In this document: positions 36,887 through 45,963 of the stretch, piece by piece | Position numbering within the stretch: position 1 is the first letter of the stretch | Layout: each line of letters starts with the position of its first letter | NCBI RefSeq assembly: GCF_902499135.1 | Contig: NZ_CABVPR010000027.1 | Span: 1-64,000, forward strand | From: Burkholderia dolosa | GTDB taxonomy: Bacteria; Pseudomonadota; Gammaproteobacteria; Burkholderiales; Burkholderiaceae | DNA: 64,000 nt | Direction: 5' to 3' | Notes under the pieces: model-generated | Databases searched by the model: none | Told to the model about the DNA's origin: nothing | What the model saw: the letters and a program-made list of their open reading frames with translations, nothing else | Made by a program: the position numbers and the translations under genes

Positions 36887-37645
36887 ATGGACCGACTGAT
36901 CTACACGGCGATGACGGGCGCGTCGCAGTCGCTCGACCAGCAGGCGATCGTCGCGAACAACCTCGCGAACGCGTCGACGACGGGCTTTCGCGCGCAGCTC
37001 GCGACCTACCGCGCGGTGCCGATGAATTTCGGCGACGGCAGCACGGTCGATCCGGCGACGACGCGCACGTACGTGCTCGCGTCGACGCCCGGCGCGGATT
37101 TCGCGCCGGGGCCGATCTCGCGCACCGGCAATCCGCTCGACGTCGCGGTGCAGGGGCCGGGCTGGCTGTCCGTGCAGCTGCCCGACGGCGGCGAGGCGTA
37201 CACGCGCGCCGGCAACCTGCACGTCGACCAGAACGGGCAGCTCGTGAACGCGAGCAACCTGCCGGTGGTCGGCAACGGCGGCCCGATCTCCGTGCCGCCG
37301 AACGCGGAAGTGACGATCGGCAAGGACGGCACGGTGTCCGCGCTGATGCCAGGCGATCCGCCGACCGCGGTCGCGATCGTCGATCAGCTGAAGCTCGTCA
37401 ATCCCGATCCGGCGACGCTCACGCGCGGCAACGACGGGCTGTTCCGCACCGCCGACGGCAATCCGGCCGACGCCGATCCGAACGTCGTCGTCGTGCCGAA
37501 TTCGCTCGAAGGCAGCAACGTGAATCCGGTGAACGCGATGGTGTCGATGATCGACAACGCGCGTGCGTTCCAGCTTCAGTCGAAGCTGATCGAGACCGCG
37601 GACCAGAACGAACAGTCGGCGAACCAGCTGCTCAACTTCAGCTGA
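36887..37645 (+). CDS. flgF: Flagellar proximal rod protein FlgF
   Basis: 252 residues. [36 protein letters not shown]-type N-terminus, [19 protein letters not shown], and the end [32 protein letters not shown]. Rod axial protein between FlgC and FlgG. Confidence 0.96.
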   Translation: MDRLIYTAMTGASQSLDQQAIVANNLANASTTGFRAQLATYRAVPMNFGDGSTVDPATTRTYVLASTPGADFAPGPISRTGNPLDVAVQGPGWLSVQLPDGGEAYTRAGNLHVDQNGQLVNASNLPVVGNGGPISVPPNAEVTIGKDGTVSALMPGDPPTAVAIVDQLKLVNPDPATLTRGNDGLFRTADGNPADADPNVVVVPNSLEGSNVNPVNAMVSMIDNARAFQLQSKLIETADQNEQSANQLLNFS

Positions 37646-37680
37646 GCGGCCCGGCCCTCGCTACCAGGAGAAGATTCAAC

Positions 37681-38469
37681 ATGAACCGATCGCTCTACAT
37701 CGCCGCCACCGGCATGAATGCGCAGCAGGCGCAGATGGACGTGATCTCGAACAACCTCGCGAACACCAGCACGAACGGCTTCAAGGCATCGCGCGCGGTG
37801 TTCGAGGATCTGCTGTACCAGACGATCCGCCAGCCCGGTGCGAACTCGACGCAGCAGACCGAGCTGCCGTCGGGGCTGCAGCTCGGCACCGGCGTGCAGC
37901 AGGTCGCGACCGAGCGCCTGTACACGCAGGGCGGCCTCACGCAGACCGGCAACTCGAAGGACGTCGCGATCAACGGCGCCGGCTTCTTCCAGGTGCTGAT
38001 GCCGGACGGCACGAACGCGTACACGCGCGACGGCTCGTTCCAGACCAACGCGCAGGGTCAGCTCGTCACATCGAGCGGCTACCAGATCCTGCCGGCGATC
38101 ACCGTCCCGCAGAACGCGACGTCGCTGACGATCGGCAAGGACGGCGTCGTGTCCGTCACGCAGCCGGGCTCGAACAACGCGGTGCAGATCGGCTCGCTGC
38201 AGATCGCGACGTTCATCAACCCGGCCGGCCTCGAGGCGAAGGGCGAGAACCTGTTCGCGGAGACGACGTCGTCGGGCGCGCCGAACGTGTCGCAGCCGGG
38301 GCTGAACGGCGCGGGCACGCTCAATCAGGGCTACGTCGAGGCGTCGAACGTGAACGTCGTGCAGGAGCTCGTCAACATGATCCAGACGCAGCGCGCGTAC
38401 GAGATCAACAGCAAGGCCGTGACGACATCCGACCAGATGCTGCAGACCGTCACGCAGATGTCGCGCTGA
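37681..38469 (+). CDS. flgG: Flagellar distal rod protein FlgG
   Basis: 262 residues, close to the invariant family length. [62 protein letters not shown] and the end [18 protein letters not shown] are standard. It forms the distal rod and passes through the P and L rings encoded next. Confidence 0.97.
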   Translation: MNRSLYIAATGMNAQQAQMDVISNNLANTSTNGFKASRAVFEDLLYQTIRQPGANSTQQTELPSGLQLGTGVQQVATERLYTQGGLTQTGNSKDVAINGAGFFQVLMPDGTNAYTRDGSFQTNAQGQLVTSSGYQILPAITVPQNATSLTIGKDGVVSVTQPGSNNAVQIGSLQIATFINPAGLEAKGENLFAETTSSGAPNVSQPGLNGAGTLNQGYVEASNVNVVQELVNMIQTQRAYEINSKAVTTSDQMLQTVTQMSR

Positions 38470-38489
38470 TCCGCCGGAAATTCGTTGCC

Positions 38490-39206
38490 ATGAAGCAGGT
38501 CGTCCGTTCCGTTTCGCCGTACCCGAGCCGCCGCCGTGCGCCGGCCGGCACGCTCGCCGCGGCGCTCGTCGCGCTGGGCGCCGTCGCCGGCTGCGCGCAG
38601 ATTCCGCGCGAGCCGATCATCCAGCAGCCGATGACCGCGCAGCCGCCGCTGCCGATGTCGATGCAGGCGCCCGGCTCGATCTACAACCCCGGCTACGCGG
38701 GCCGGCCGCTGTTCGAGGATCAGCGGCCGCGCAACATCGGCGACATCCTGACGATCGTGATCGCGGAGAACATCAACGCGACGAAGTCGTCGGGCGCGAA
38801 CACGAACCGGCAGGGCAACACCGACTTCAACGTGCCGACGGCCGGTTTTCTCGGCGGGCTGTTCGCGAAGGCGAACCTGTCGGCCACGGGCAACAACAAG
38901 TTCGCGGCGACCGGCGGCGCGAGCGCGGCGAACACGTTCAACGGCACGATCACCGTGACCGTGACGAACGTGCTGCCGAACGGCAACCTCGTCGTCAGCG
39001 GCGAGAAGCAGATGCTGATCAACCAGGGCAACGAATTCGTGCGCTTCTCGGGCGTCGTCAATCCGAACACGATCTCGGGTTCGAACTCGGTCTACTCGAC
39101 GCAGGTCGCCGACGCGCGGATCGAATACTCGGCGAAGGGCTACATCAACGAAGCCGAGACGATGGGCTGGCTGCAGCGCTTCTTCCTCAACATCGCGCCG
39201 TGGTGA
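38490..39206 (+). CDS. flgH: Flagellar L-ring lipoprotein FlgH
   Basis: 238 residues. A long basic start is followed by the lipobox ALGAVAGC with C35 as the lipidated residue. Conserved [27 protein letters not shown] and the C-terminal [33 protein letters not shown]-type end. It forms the outer-membrane L ring. It overlaps the preferred flgI region by a few bases. Confidence 0.96.
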   Translation: MKQVVRSVSPYPSRRRAPAGTLAAALVALGAVAGCAQIPREPIIQQPMTAQPPLPMSMQAPGSIYNPGYAGRPLFEDQRPRNIGDILTIVIAENINATKSSGANTNRQGNTDFNVPTAGFLGGLFAKANLSATGNNKFAATGGASAANTFNGTITVTVTNVLPNGNLVVSGEKQMLINQGNEFVRFSGVVNPNTISGSNSVYSTQVADARIEYSAKGYINEAETMGWLQRFFLNIAPW

Positions 39207-39211
39207 CGACG

Positions 39212-40396
39212 ATGCACGACACCGTACTTCGCCGCCTGTCGTCCCGCGCGCATGCCGCCGTGCGGATCGCCGCCGCGCTCGCGGCCGTGGCCGCGGCCTG
39301 CATGACCGGCGCGGCGCCCGCGCACGCGGAGCGCCTGAAGGACCTCGCGCAGATCCAGGGCGTGCGCGACAACCCGCTGATCGGCTACGGCCTCGTCGTC
39401 GGCCTCGACGGCACCGGCGACCAGACGATGCAGACGCCGTTCACGACGCAGACGCTCGCGAACATGCTCGCGAACCTCGGCATCTCGATCAACAACGGGT
39501 CGGCCAACGGCGGCTCGTCCTCGCTGAACAACATGCAGCTGAAGAACGTCGCGGCCGTGATGGTGACCGCGACGCTGCCACCGTTCGCGCGGCCCGGCGA
39601 AGCGCTCGACGTGACGGTATCGTCGCTCGGCAACGCGAAGAGCCTGCGCGGCGGCACGCTGCTGCTCACGCCGCTGAAAGGCGCGGACGGGCAGGTGTAT
39701 GCGCTCGCGCAGGGCAACATGGCGGTCGGCGGGGCCGGCGCGAGCGCGAACGGCAGCCGCGTGCAGGTGAACCAGCTGGCGGCCGGCCGGATCGTCGGCG
39801 GCGCGATCGTCGAGCGCGCGGTGCCGAACGCGGTCGCGCAGATGAACGGGATGCTGCAGCTGCAGCTGAACGACATGGACTACGGCACCGCGCAGCGGAT
39901 CGTGTCCGCGGTGAACGCGAGCTTCGGCCCCGGCACCGCGACCGCGCTCGACGGCCGCACGATCCAGCTCGCCGCGCCCGCCGATTCCGCGCAGCAGGTC
40001 GCGTTCATGGCGCGCCTGCAGAATCTCGACGTGAGCCCGGACAAGGCCGCCGCCAAGGTGATCCTGAACGCGCGCACGGGCTCGATCGTGATGAACCAGA
40101 TGGTCACGCTGCAGAGCTGCGCGGTCGCGCACGGCAATCTGTCGGTCGTCGTCAACACGCAGCCGGTGGTATCGCAGCCGGGACCGTTCTCGAACGGGCA
40201 GACGGTGGTCGCCCAGCAGTCGCAGATCCAGCTGAAGCAGGACAACGGCGCGCTGAAGATGGTGACGGCCGGCGCGAACCTGGCCGACGTCGTGAAGGCG
40301 CTGAACACGCTCGGCGCGACGCCGGCGGACCTGATGTCGATCCTGCAGGCGATGAAGGCGGCCGGCGCGCTGCGCGCGGACCTGGAGATCATCTGA
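39212..40396 (+). CDS. flgI: Flagellar P-ring protein FlgI
   Basis: 394 residues from the ATG at 39212, which gives a clean signal peptide ([14 protein letters not shown]... ending APAHA). GTG codons at 39200 and 39203 overlap the flgH stop and are possible coupled starts. Mature [30 protein letters not shown] and the C-terminal [28 protein letters not shown] are diagnostic. It forms the periplasmic P ring with help from FlgA. Confidence 0.95.
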   Translation: MHDTVLRRLSSRAHAAVRIAAALAAVAAACMTGAAPAHAERLKDLAQIQGVRDNPLIGYGLVVGLDGTGDQTMQTPFTTQTLANMLANLGISINNGSANGGSSSLNNMQLKNVAAVMVTATLPPFARPGEALDVTVSSLGNAKSLRGGTLLLTPLKGADGQVYALAQGNMAVGGAGASANGSRVQVNQLAAGRIVGGAIVERAVPNAVAQMNGMLQLQLNDMDYGTAQRIVSAVNASFGPGTATALDGRTIQLAAPADSAQQVAFMARLQNLDVSPDKAAAKVILNARTGSIVMNQMVTLQSCAVAHGNLSVVVNTQPVVSQPGPFSNGQTVVAQQSQIQLKQDNGALKMVTAGANLADVVKALNTLGATPADLMSILQAMKAAGALRADLEII

Positions 40397-41364
40397 TGGC
40401 GAACGTCAACAACGCGAACGACCTGACCCAGCGCTTCGCGCTCGACGTGCAGGGTTTCGACGCGCTGCGCGCGCAGGTGAAGCAGTCGCCGCAGGCGGGC
40501 GCGAAGCTCGTCGCCGGCCAGTTCGACGCGATGTTCACGCAGATGATGCTCAAGAGCATGCGCGATGCGTCGCCGGACGGCGGGCTGTTCGATTCGCACA
40601 CGTCGAAGATGTACACGTCGATGCTCGATCAGCAGCTCGCGCAGCAGATGTCGCGGCGCGGGATCGGCGTCGCCGACGCATTGATGAAGCAGCTGATGCG
40701 CAATGCGGGCCAGGGCGCCGGCGCCGACACGGCGGCCGAACTCGGCGCGGCGGGCCTCGGCACGTCCGGCAACGAAGGCGGCCTCGCGGCGATGAACGCG
40801 ATGGCGAAGGCGTACGCGAACGCGGCCGGCAACAACGGCGCGCTCGGCGGCGCGCGCGGCTATTCGGCCGGCAGCGCGCTCACGCCGCCGCTGAAAGGCG
40901 CGAGCGGCGCGCCCGACGCCGATGCGTTCGTCGACCGGCTCGCCGGCCCCGCGCAGGCGGCGAGCGCGGCGACCGGCATTCCCGCACGCTTCATCGTCGG
41001 CCAGGCCGCGCTCGAATCGGGCTGGGGCAAGCGCGAGATCCGCGCGGCCGACGGCTCGACGAGCTACAACGTGTTCGGCATCAAGGCGAACAAGAGCTGG
41101 ACCGGGCGTACCGTGTCGGCGATGACGACCGAGTACGTGAACGGCACGCCGCGGCGCGTCGTCGCGAAATTCCGCGCGTACGATTCGTACGAGCACGCGA
41201 TGACCGACTACGCGAGCCTGCTGAAGAACAATCCGCGCTACGCGGGCGTGCTGAGCGCGAGCCGCAGCGTCGAAGGGTTCGCGCACGGGATGCAGAAGGC
41301 CGGTTACGCAACCGACCCGAATTACGCGAAAAAATTGATCTCGATCATGCAGCAGATCGGCTGA
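40396..41364 (+). CDS. flgJ: FlgJ, rod cap with peptidoglycan hydrolase domain
   Basis: 322 residues, a dual-domain FlgJ. The N-terminal rod-scaffold domain (AGQFDAMFTQMMLKSMRDA, residues about 37-60) is joined by an Ala/Gly linker to a GH73 muramidase domain with catalytic Glu in GQAALESGWGKREI (about residue 210) and SYNVFGIKANKSW. It opens peptidoglycan for the rod. The start overlaps the flgI stop by one base. Last gene of the flgB-J operon. Confidence 0.95.
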   Translation: MANVNNANDLTQRFALDVQGFDALRAQVKQSPQAGAKLVAGQFDAMFTQMMLKSMRDASPDGGLFDSHTSKMYTSMLDQQLAQQMSRRGIGVADALMKQLMRNAGQGAGADTAAELGAAGLGTSGNEGGLAAMNAMAKAYANAAGNNGALGGARGYSAGSALTPPLKGASGAPDADAFVDRLAGPAQAASAATGIPARFIVGQAALESGWGKREIRAADGSTSYNVFGIKANKSWTGRTVSAMTTEYVNGTPRRVVAKFRAYDSYEHAMTDYASLLKNNPRYAGVLSASRSVEGFAHGMQKAGYATDPNYAKKLISIMQQIG

Positions 41365-41462
41365 CGGGCGCGCCGCCCGCTTTCCCGCCCCTTCCGGACC
41401 GCGCCCGGCCGCCCGCCGCGCGCGGTTTCAACGTTTGCGCAAAAAAAATCGCGAAATCGATC

Positions 41463-41489
41463 TAAACTTTCGGTCAGCAGTGCCGCTAA
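41463..41489 (+). promoter_or_regulatory. Sigma-28 (FliA) promoter upstream of ycgR
   Basis: TAAA (41463-41466), exactly 15 bp, GCCGCTAA (41482-41489); the extended -35 TAAACTTT also fits TAAAGTTT at 7/8. The clearest FliA promoter in the window. Confidence 0.8.
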
Positions 41490-41505
41490 GTGTGAGAGAC
41501 CTGCG

Positions 41506-41533
41506 ACCGGGTCCGTGTTTTGGCCCGGTTTTT
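41506..41533 (+). terminator. Terminator-like hairpin between the sigma-28 promoter and ycgR
   Basis: ACCGGG (41506-41511) pairs with CCCGGT (41524-41529), and CC/GG inside extend it past a one-base bulge; TTTTTATT follows. It lies only about 10-37 nt downstream of the predicted sigma-28 start, so it may act as an attenuator for ycgR as well as the end of the flgB-J operon. Confidence 0.5.
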
Positions 41534-41584
41534 ATTGCGTACCGGACGCCCCGGGCGCCCATGACAAGAACAGACCGGCTAGCC

Positions 41585-42340
41585 ATGAATATCGAAACGT
41601 CGACGGACCTCAGCCAGGAGGCAGGCCATTCCGGGCCCGACTTTGCCCGCCGCAATCCGCTTGAGATCGGCGTGCAGTTGCGCAACCTCGTGAACCGCGG
41701 CGATTTCCTGACCGTCCAGTATCCGGGCGGGCAACTCGTCACGCGGCTGCTCGAAGTCGACGTCGGCGCGCGCACGTTCACGTTCGACTGGGGCGCGCTG
41801 TCCGAGCAGAACGCGGACATCCTCGGCGCGTCGCACTGCACGTTTTCGGCCGCGCCCGAAGGCGTGCGCGTCGAATTCACGACCGGCACGCCGCGCGAGA
41901 CGCGCTACGAGGGGCTGCCGGCGTTCGTCGCCGATTTCCCCGACGTGCTCGTCTGCATCCAGCGCCGCGAATATTTCCGCGTCGACGCGCCGGTCGTCGA
42001 TCCGTTCCTGTGCCGCGGCGAGCTGCCCGACGGCGAGCGCTTCGTGTTCGAAGTGCACAACCTGTCGCTCGGCGGCGTCGGGCTGCGCACCGCGGACGAG
42101 CGCGTCGCAGCGCTCGAGATCGGCACGCTGCTGCCCGGCGCCGAACTGGAACTGACCGGCCACGGCAAGCTGTCGCTCGATCTGCAGCTCGTGTCGCAGC
42201 GGGCGACGCAGATGCCGAACGGGTCGCGGCGCTATCAGCTCGGCTTTCGCTTCATGTCGCTGCCCGGCAGCGCCGAAAACACGCTGCAGCGGCTGATCAC
42301 GCAGCTCGAGATGAAACGCCGCTCGCTCGCGCGCGCGTAG
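41585..42340 (+). CDS. ycgR: YcgR-like c-di-GMP-binding flagellar brake protein
   Basis: 251 residues from the ATG at 41585; an in-frame ATG at 41561 is an alternative. The N-terminal YcgR domain (residues about 20-120) is followed by a PilZ domain with RREYFR (127-132, the RxxxR motif) and NLSLGG (159-164, the D/NxSxxG motif; Asn replaces the more common Asp). It is expected to bind c-di-GMP and slow the motor at the MotA-FliG interface. The sigma-28 promoter and its position between flgJ and flgK fit a class III flagellar gene. Confidence 0.9.
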   Translation: MNIETSTDLSQEAGHSGPDFARRNPLEIGVQLRNLVNRGDFLTVQYPGGQLVTRLLEVDVGARTFTFDWGALSEQNADILGASHCTFSAAPEGVRVEFTTGTPRETRYEGLPAFVADFPDVLVCIQRREYFRVDAPVVDPFLCRGELPDGERFVFEVHNLSLGGVGLRTADERVAALEIGTLLPGAELELTGHGKLSLDLQLVSQRATQMPNGSRRYQLGFRFMSLPGSAENTLQRLITQLEMKRRSLARA

Positions 42341-42354
42341 CGCGCTTTTTTCCC

Positions 42355-42381
42355 TCAATTTTTCCGATCCGCGGCCGTTAT
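42355..42381 (+). promoter_or_regulatory. Candidate sigma-28 (FliA) promoter of flgKL
   Basis: TCAA (42355-42358), 15 bp, GCCGTTAT (42374-42381). The -10 is identical to that of flgM, and the -35 has 3 of 4 consensus bases. It is 55 bp before the flgK ATG. Confidence 0.6.
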
Positions 42382-42436
42382 ACCGGGAGTCACGCAACCC
42401 GGCGGCCGCAGCGCGGCCGGCTCATCAGGATCGCGC

Positions 42437-44404
42437 ATGTCCAACACTCTCATGAACCTCGGCGTCAGCGGCCTCAATGCCGCGCTCTGGGGCCTCACGA
42501 CGACCGGTCAGAACATCAGCAACGCCGCGACGCCCGGCTACTCGGTCGAGCGTCCCGTCTTCGCGGAAGCGAGCGGCCAGTACACGTCGAGCGGCTACCT
42601 GCCGCAGGGCGTCAACACCGTCACCGTGCAGCGGCAGTACAGCCAGTACCTGAGCGACCAGCTGAACGGCGCGCAGTCGCAGGGCGGCGCGCTGTCCACG
42701 TGGTATTCGCTCGTCGCGCAGCTGAACAACTACATCGGCAGCCCGACGGCCGGTATTTCGACCGCGATCACGAATTACTTCACCGGGCTGCAGAACGTCG
42801 CGAACAACGCGTCCGATCCGTCGGTGCGGCAGACGGCGATCAGCAACGGCCAGATCCTCGCCGACCAGCTGAACGCGGCCGGCCAGCAGTACGACGCGCT
42901 GCGCCAGAGCGTGAACACGCAGCTGACGAACACCGTATCGCAGATCAACACGTACACCGCGCAGATCGCGCAGCTGAACCAGCAGATCAAGGCGGCGAGC
43001 AGCCAGGGGCAGCCGCCGAACCAGCTGATGGACCAGCGCGATCTCGCGGTGTCGAACCTGTCGAGCCTCGCCGGCGTGCAGGTCGTGCGCAACGACGACG
43101 GCTACAGCGTGTTTCTCGCGGGCGGCCAGCCGCTCGTCGTCGCGGACAAGAGCTACCAGCTCGCGACCGTCACGTCGTCGTCCGATCCGAGCGAGCTGAC
43201 CGTCGTGTCGCAGGGCATCGCCGGCGCGAACCCGCCGGGGCCGAACCAGACGCTGCCCGATGCGTCGCTGTCGGGTGGCACGCTCGGCGGGCTGCTCGCG
43301 TTCCGCAGCCAGACGCTCGACCCGGCGCAGGCGCAGCTCGGCGCGATCGCGGTCAGCTTCGCCGCGCAGGTCAATGCGCAGAACGGGCTCGGCATCGATC
43401 TGGCCGGCCAGCCGGGCGGCAGCCTGTTCACGACGCCTGCGCCGGCTACCTACGCGAAGCAGGGGAACACCGGCAACGCGGTGCTCGCGGTGTCGTTCGC
43501 CGACGCGACGAAGCCGCCGACGAGCGATTACACGCTGTCGTTCGACGGCACGAACTACACGCTCGCGGACCGCACGAGCGGCGCGGTGATCGGCACGTCG
43601 ACGGCGATGCCCGGTTCGATCGGCGGGCTGAATTTCTCCTTCTCGTCCGGCTCGATGCAACCCGGCGATCAGTTCGCCGTGCTGCCGACGCGCGGCGCGC
43701 TGAGCGGCTTCGGCCTCGCGACGACGAGCGGCTCGGCGATCGCGGCGGCGTCGCCCGTCGTCGTATCGGCGTCGGGCACGAACCTCGGCACCGGCAAGAT
43801 CGTGCAGGGCGGCGTGACGGCCGGCTACCAGATTCCGACGACGAAACTCACCTACGACGCGGCCACCAAGACGCTGTCCGGCTTTCCGGCCGGCACGACG
43901 GTGACGATCGCCGGCACGCCGCCGACGACGGTGACGATCAGCAACCCGACCGATCCGGTGCCGTACGACCCGACGGCGGGCGCGAAGATGACGATGTCGG
44001 GCACGATGAACGGCGTGACCGTCACGCTGTCGGGCACGCCGTCGAACGGCGACTCGTTCACGATCGGGCCGTATGCGGGCGGCACCAGCGACGGCTCGAA
44101 CGCGCTCGCGCTGTCGCAGCTCGTCAACGCGAAGTCGCTCGGCGGCGGCACGACGACGCTCACCGGCGCGTATGCGAGCTACGTGAACGGCGTCGGCAAC
44201 ACGGCGAGCCAGCTGAAGTCGTCGAGCGCCGCGCAGACCGCGCTCGTCGGCCAGATCACGACCGCCCAGCAGTCGGTGTCGGGCGTGAACCAGAACGAGG
44301 AAGCGGCGAACCTGATGCAGTACCAGCAGTACTACCAGGCGAACGCGAAGGTGATCCAGACGGCGGCGACGCTGTTCCAGACCGTGCTCGGCCTGTTCGG
44401 CTGA
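42437..44404 (+). CDS. flgK: Flagellar hook-associated protein 1 FlgK
   Basis: 655 residues, longer than E. coli FlgK (547). N-terminal MNLGVSGLNAALWGLTTTGQNISNAATPGYSVERPVF-type axial domain; QPPNQLMDQRDLAVSNLSSL in the middle; C-terminal NQNEEAANLMQYQQYYQANAKVIQTAATLF. The extra length is in a Gly/Thr-rich insert (residues about 400-560) with VTLSGTPSNGDSFTIGP, a motif also present in FlgL. It joins hook and filament and is carried by FlgN. Confidence 0.95.
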   Translation: MSNTLMNLGVSGLNAALWGLTTTGQNISNAATPGYSVERPVFAEASGQYTSSGYLPQGVNTVTVQRQYSQYLSDQLNGAQSQGGALSTWYSLVAQLNNYIGSPTAGISTAITNYFTGLQNVANNASDPSVRQTAISNGQILADQLNAAGQQYDALRQSVNTQLTNTVSQINTYTAQIAQLNQQIKAASSQGQPPNQLMDQRDLAVSNLSSLAGVQVVRNDDGYSVFLAGGQPLVVADKSYQLATVTSSSDPSELTVVSQGIAGANPPGPNQTLPDASLSGGTLGGLLAFRSQTLDPAQAQLGAIAVSFAAQVNAQNGLGIDLAGQPGGSLFTTPAPATYAKQGNTGNAVLAVSFADATKPPTSDYTLSFDGTNYTLADRTSGAVIGTSTAMPGSIGGLNFSFSSGSMQPGDQFAVLPTRGALSGFGLATTSGSAIAAASPVVVSASGTNLGTGKIVQGGVTAGYQIPTTKLTYDAATKTLSGFPAGTTVTIAGTPPTTVTISNPTDPVPYDPTAGAKMTMSGTMNGVTVTLSGTPSNGDSFTIGPYAGGTSDGSNALALSQLVNAKSLGGGTTTLTGAYASYVNGVGNTASQLKSSSAAQTALVGQITTAQQSVSGVNQNEEAANLMQYQQYYQANAKVIQTAATLFQTVLGLFG

Positions 44405-44427
44405 ACGAATTCCAGGGGATAGAAGCG

Positions 44428-45669
44428 ATGCGGATTTCCAGCGCCCAGTTCTTCCAGATGAACGTCGCGCAGATGAACGATCAGCAGGCGCAGCTCGCGC
44501 AGCTGTATCAGCAGATCTCGAGCGGCGTGAGCCTGCAGACGCCGGCCGACAATCCGGTCGGCGCCGCGCAGGCCGTGCAGCTGTCGATGACGTCGGCGAC
44601 GCTGTCGCAGTACGCGACCAACCAGAATGCGGCGCTCACGTCGCTGCAGGCCGAGGATCAGGCGCTGCAGAGCGTGAGCAGCGTGCTGACGAGCGTGCAG
44701 ACGCTGGTGGTGCGCGCGGGCGACGGTTCGCTGTCCGACAGCGACCGCTCGGCGCTCGCGACGCAGCTGCAGGGCTACCGCGACCAGCTGATGACGCTCG
44801 GCAACTCGAACGACGGCGCCGGCAACTACCTGTTCGCCGGGCTGAACAACTCGACGGCGCCGTTTACGACGAGCGCGAACGGCAGCGTCAGCTACATCGG
44901 CGATTCGGGCACGCGCAACGTGCAGATCTCGGATACGAGCACCGTGTCGCAGGGCGACACGGGCGCGGCCGTGTTCATGTCGGTACCGTCGCTCGGCAGC
45001 GCGCCGGTGCCGGCGGCCGGCGCGGCGAACACGGGTACCGGCACGATCGGCGCGGTCACGGTGACGACGCCGTCGGTCGCGACGAACGCGCACCAGTTCA
45101 CGATCACGTTCGGCGGCACGCCCGCCGCGCCGACCTACACGGTTACCGACAACTCGGCGACGCCGCCGACCACGACGCCCGCGCAGGCCTACACGGCCGG
45201 CTCCGCGATCGCGCTCGGCAGCGGGATGACGGTCGCGGTGTCGGGCACGCCGGCGGCCGGCGACACGTTCTCCGTCGCGCCGGGTCCGCAGGCGAGTGGC
45301 GGCGCGGACGTGTTCTCGACGCTCGACTCGATGATCGCCGCGCTGAAGACGCCGGTGACCGCGAATCCGGTCGCGTCCGCCGCGCTGACGAACGCGCTGA
45401 TGACCGGCTCGACGAAGCTCGGCAACACGATGCGCAACGTGACGACGATCCAGGCGTCGGTCGGCGGCCGCGAGCAGGAAGTGAAGGCGATGCAGGCGGT
45501 CAACCAGACCAACTCGCTGCAGACCACCAGCAACCTGACCGACCTCACCAGCACGAACATGGTCTCGACGATCAGCCAGTACCTGCAGGTGCAGAACGCG
45601 CTGACGGGTGCACAGAAGGCGTACGTGCAGCTGCAGAACCTGTCGCTGTTCCAGTACATCAACCCGTAA
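44428..45669 (+). CDS. flgL: Flagellar hook-associated protein 3 FlgL
   Basis: 413 residues from the ATG at 44428 (MRISSAQFFQMNVAQM). N-terminal flagellin-like QQISSGVSLQTPADNPVGAAQA and C-terminal TNMVSTISQYLQVQNALTGAQKAYVQLQNLSLFQYI. An insert at residues about 185-290 (E. coli FlgL is 317 long) includes VAVSGTPAAGDTFSVAPGP, like the FlgK insert. It is 23 bp after flgK in the same unit. Confidence 0.95.
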   Translation: MRISSAQFFQMNVAQMNDQQAQLAQLYQQISSGVSLQTPADNPVGAAQAVQLSMTSATLSQYATNQNAALTSLQAEDQALQSVSSVLTSVQTLVVRAGDGSLSDSDRSALATQLQGYRDQLMTLGNSNDGAGNYLFAGLNNSTAPFTTSANGSVSYIGDSGTRNVQISDTSTVSQGDTGAAVFMSVPSLGSAPVPAAGAANTGTGTIGAVTVTTPSVATNAHQFTITFGGTPAAPTYTVTDNSATPPTTTPAQAYTAGSAIALGSGMTVAVSGTPAAGDTFSVAPGPQASGGADVFSTLDSMIAALKTPVTANPVASAALTNALMTGSTKLGNTMRNVTTIQASVGGREQEVKAMQAVNQTNSLQTTSNLTDLTSTNMVSTISQYLQVQNALTGAQKAYVQLQNLSLFQYINP

Positions 45670-45758
45670 CGGCCGGGTCCGGCGTGTACGCGGCGCCGAC
45701 GCGACGTGAGCGTTCGCTTGCATCGCGCGGCGCCGCGGTCGGTTCGGACGGGGCCGGC

Positions 45759-45787
45759 GGTTGCGGCGCGGCATGCAGCCCGCAACC
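45759..45787. other. Inverted repeat in the flgL-NCS2 gap
   Basis: GGTTGCGG (45759-45766) and CCGCAACC (45780-45787), spacer 13 nt, no U-tract. It is perhaps the 3' end of flgKL. The rest of the 294-bp gap (45670-45963) is featureless to me. Confidence 0.35.
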
Positions 45788-45963
45788 CGTAGCTCCTGGC
45801 TCCCCACGCCGCACGCAATGCCGGGACGGCCGCGCGCGGCGGTCTTCATCGCGGCGCCGCAGCGCGCCCGCGCTTGCCAGCCCCATTTCCGCTCCGTAAA
45901 CTCGCGCCAGTTTGCAGGCCGGCGCACCCTCTGCCGCCGGCGACCGACAGGAGCCCTTTCCCC

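Noticed and set aside
42010-44427. Long plus-strand frame running into flgL from upstream
   Set aside because: It is a shifted frame over ycgR and flgK. Only the part from the ATG at 44428 is FlgL.
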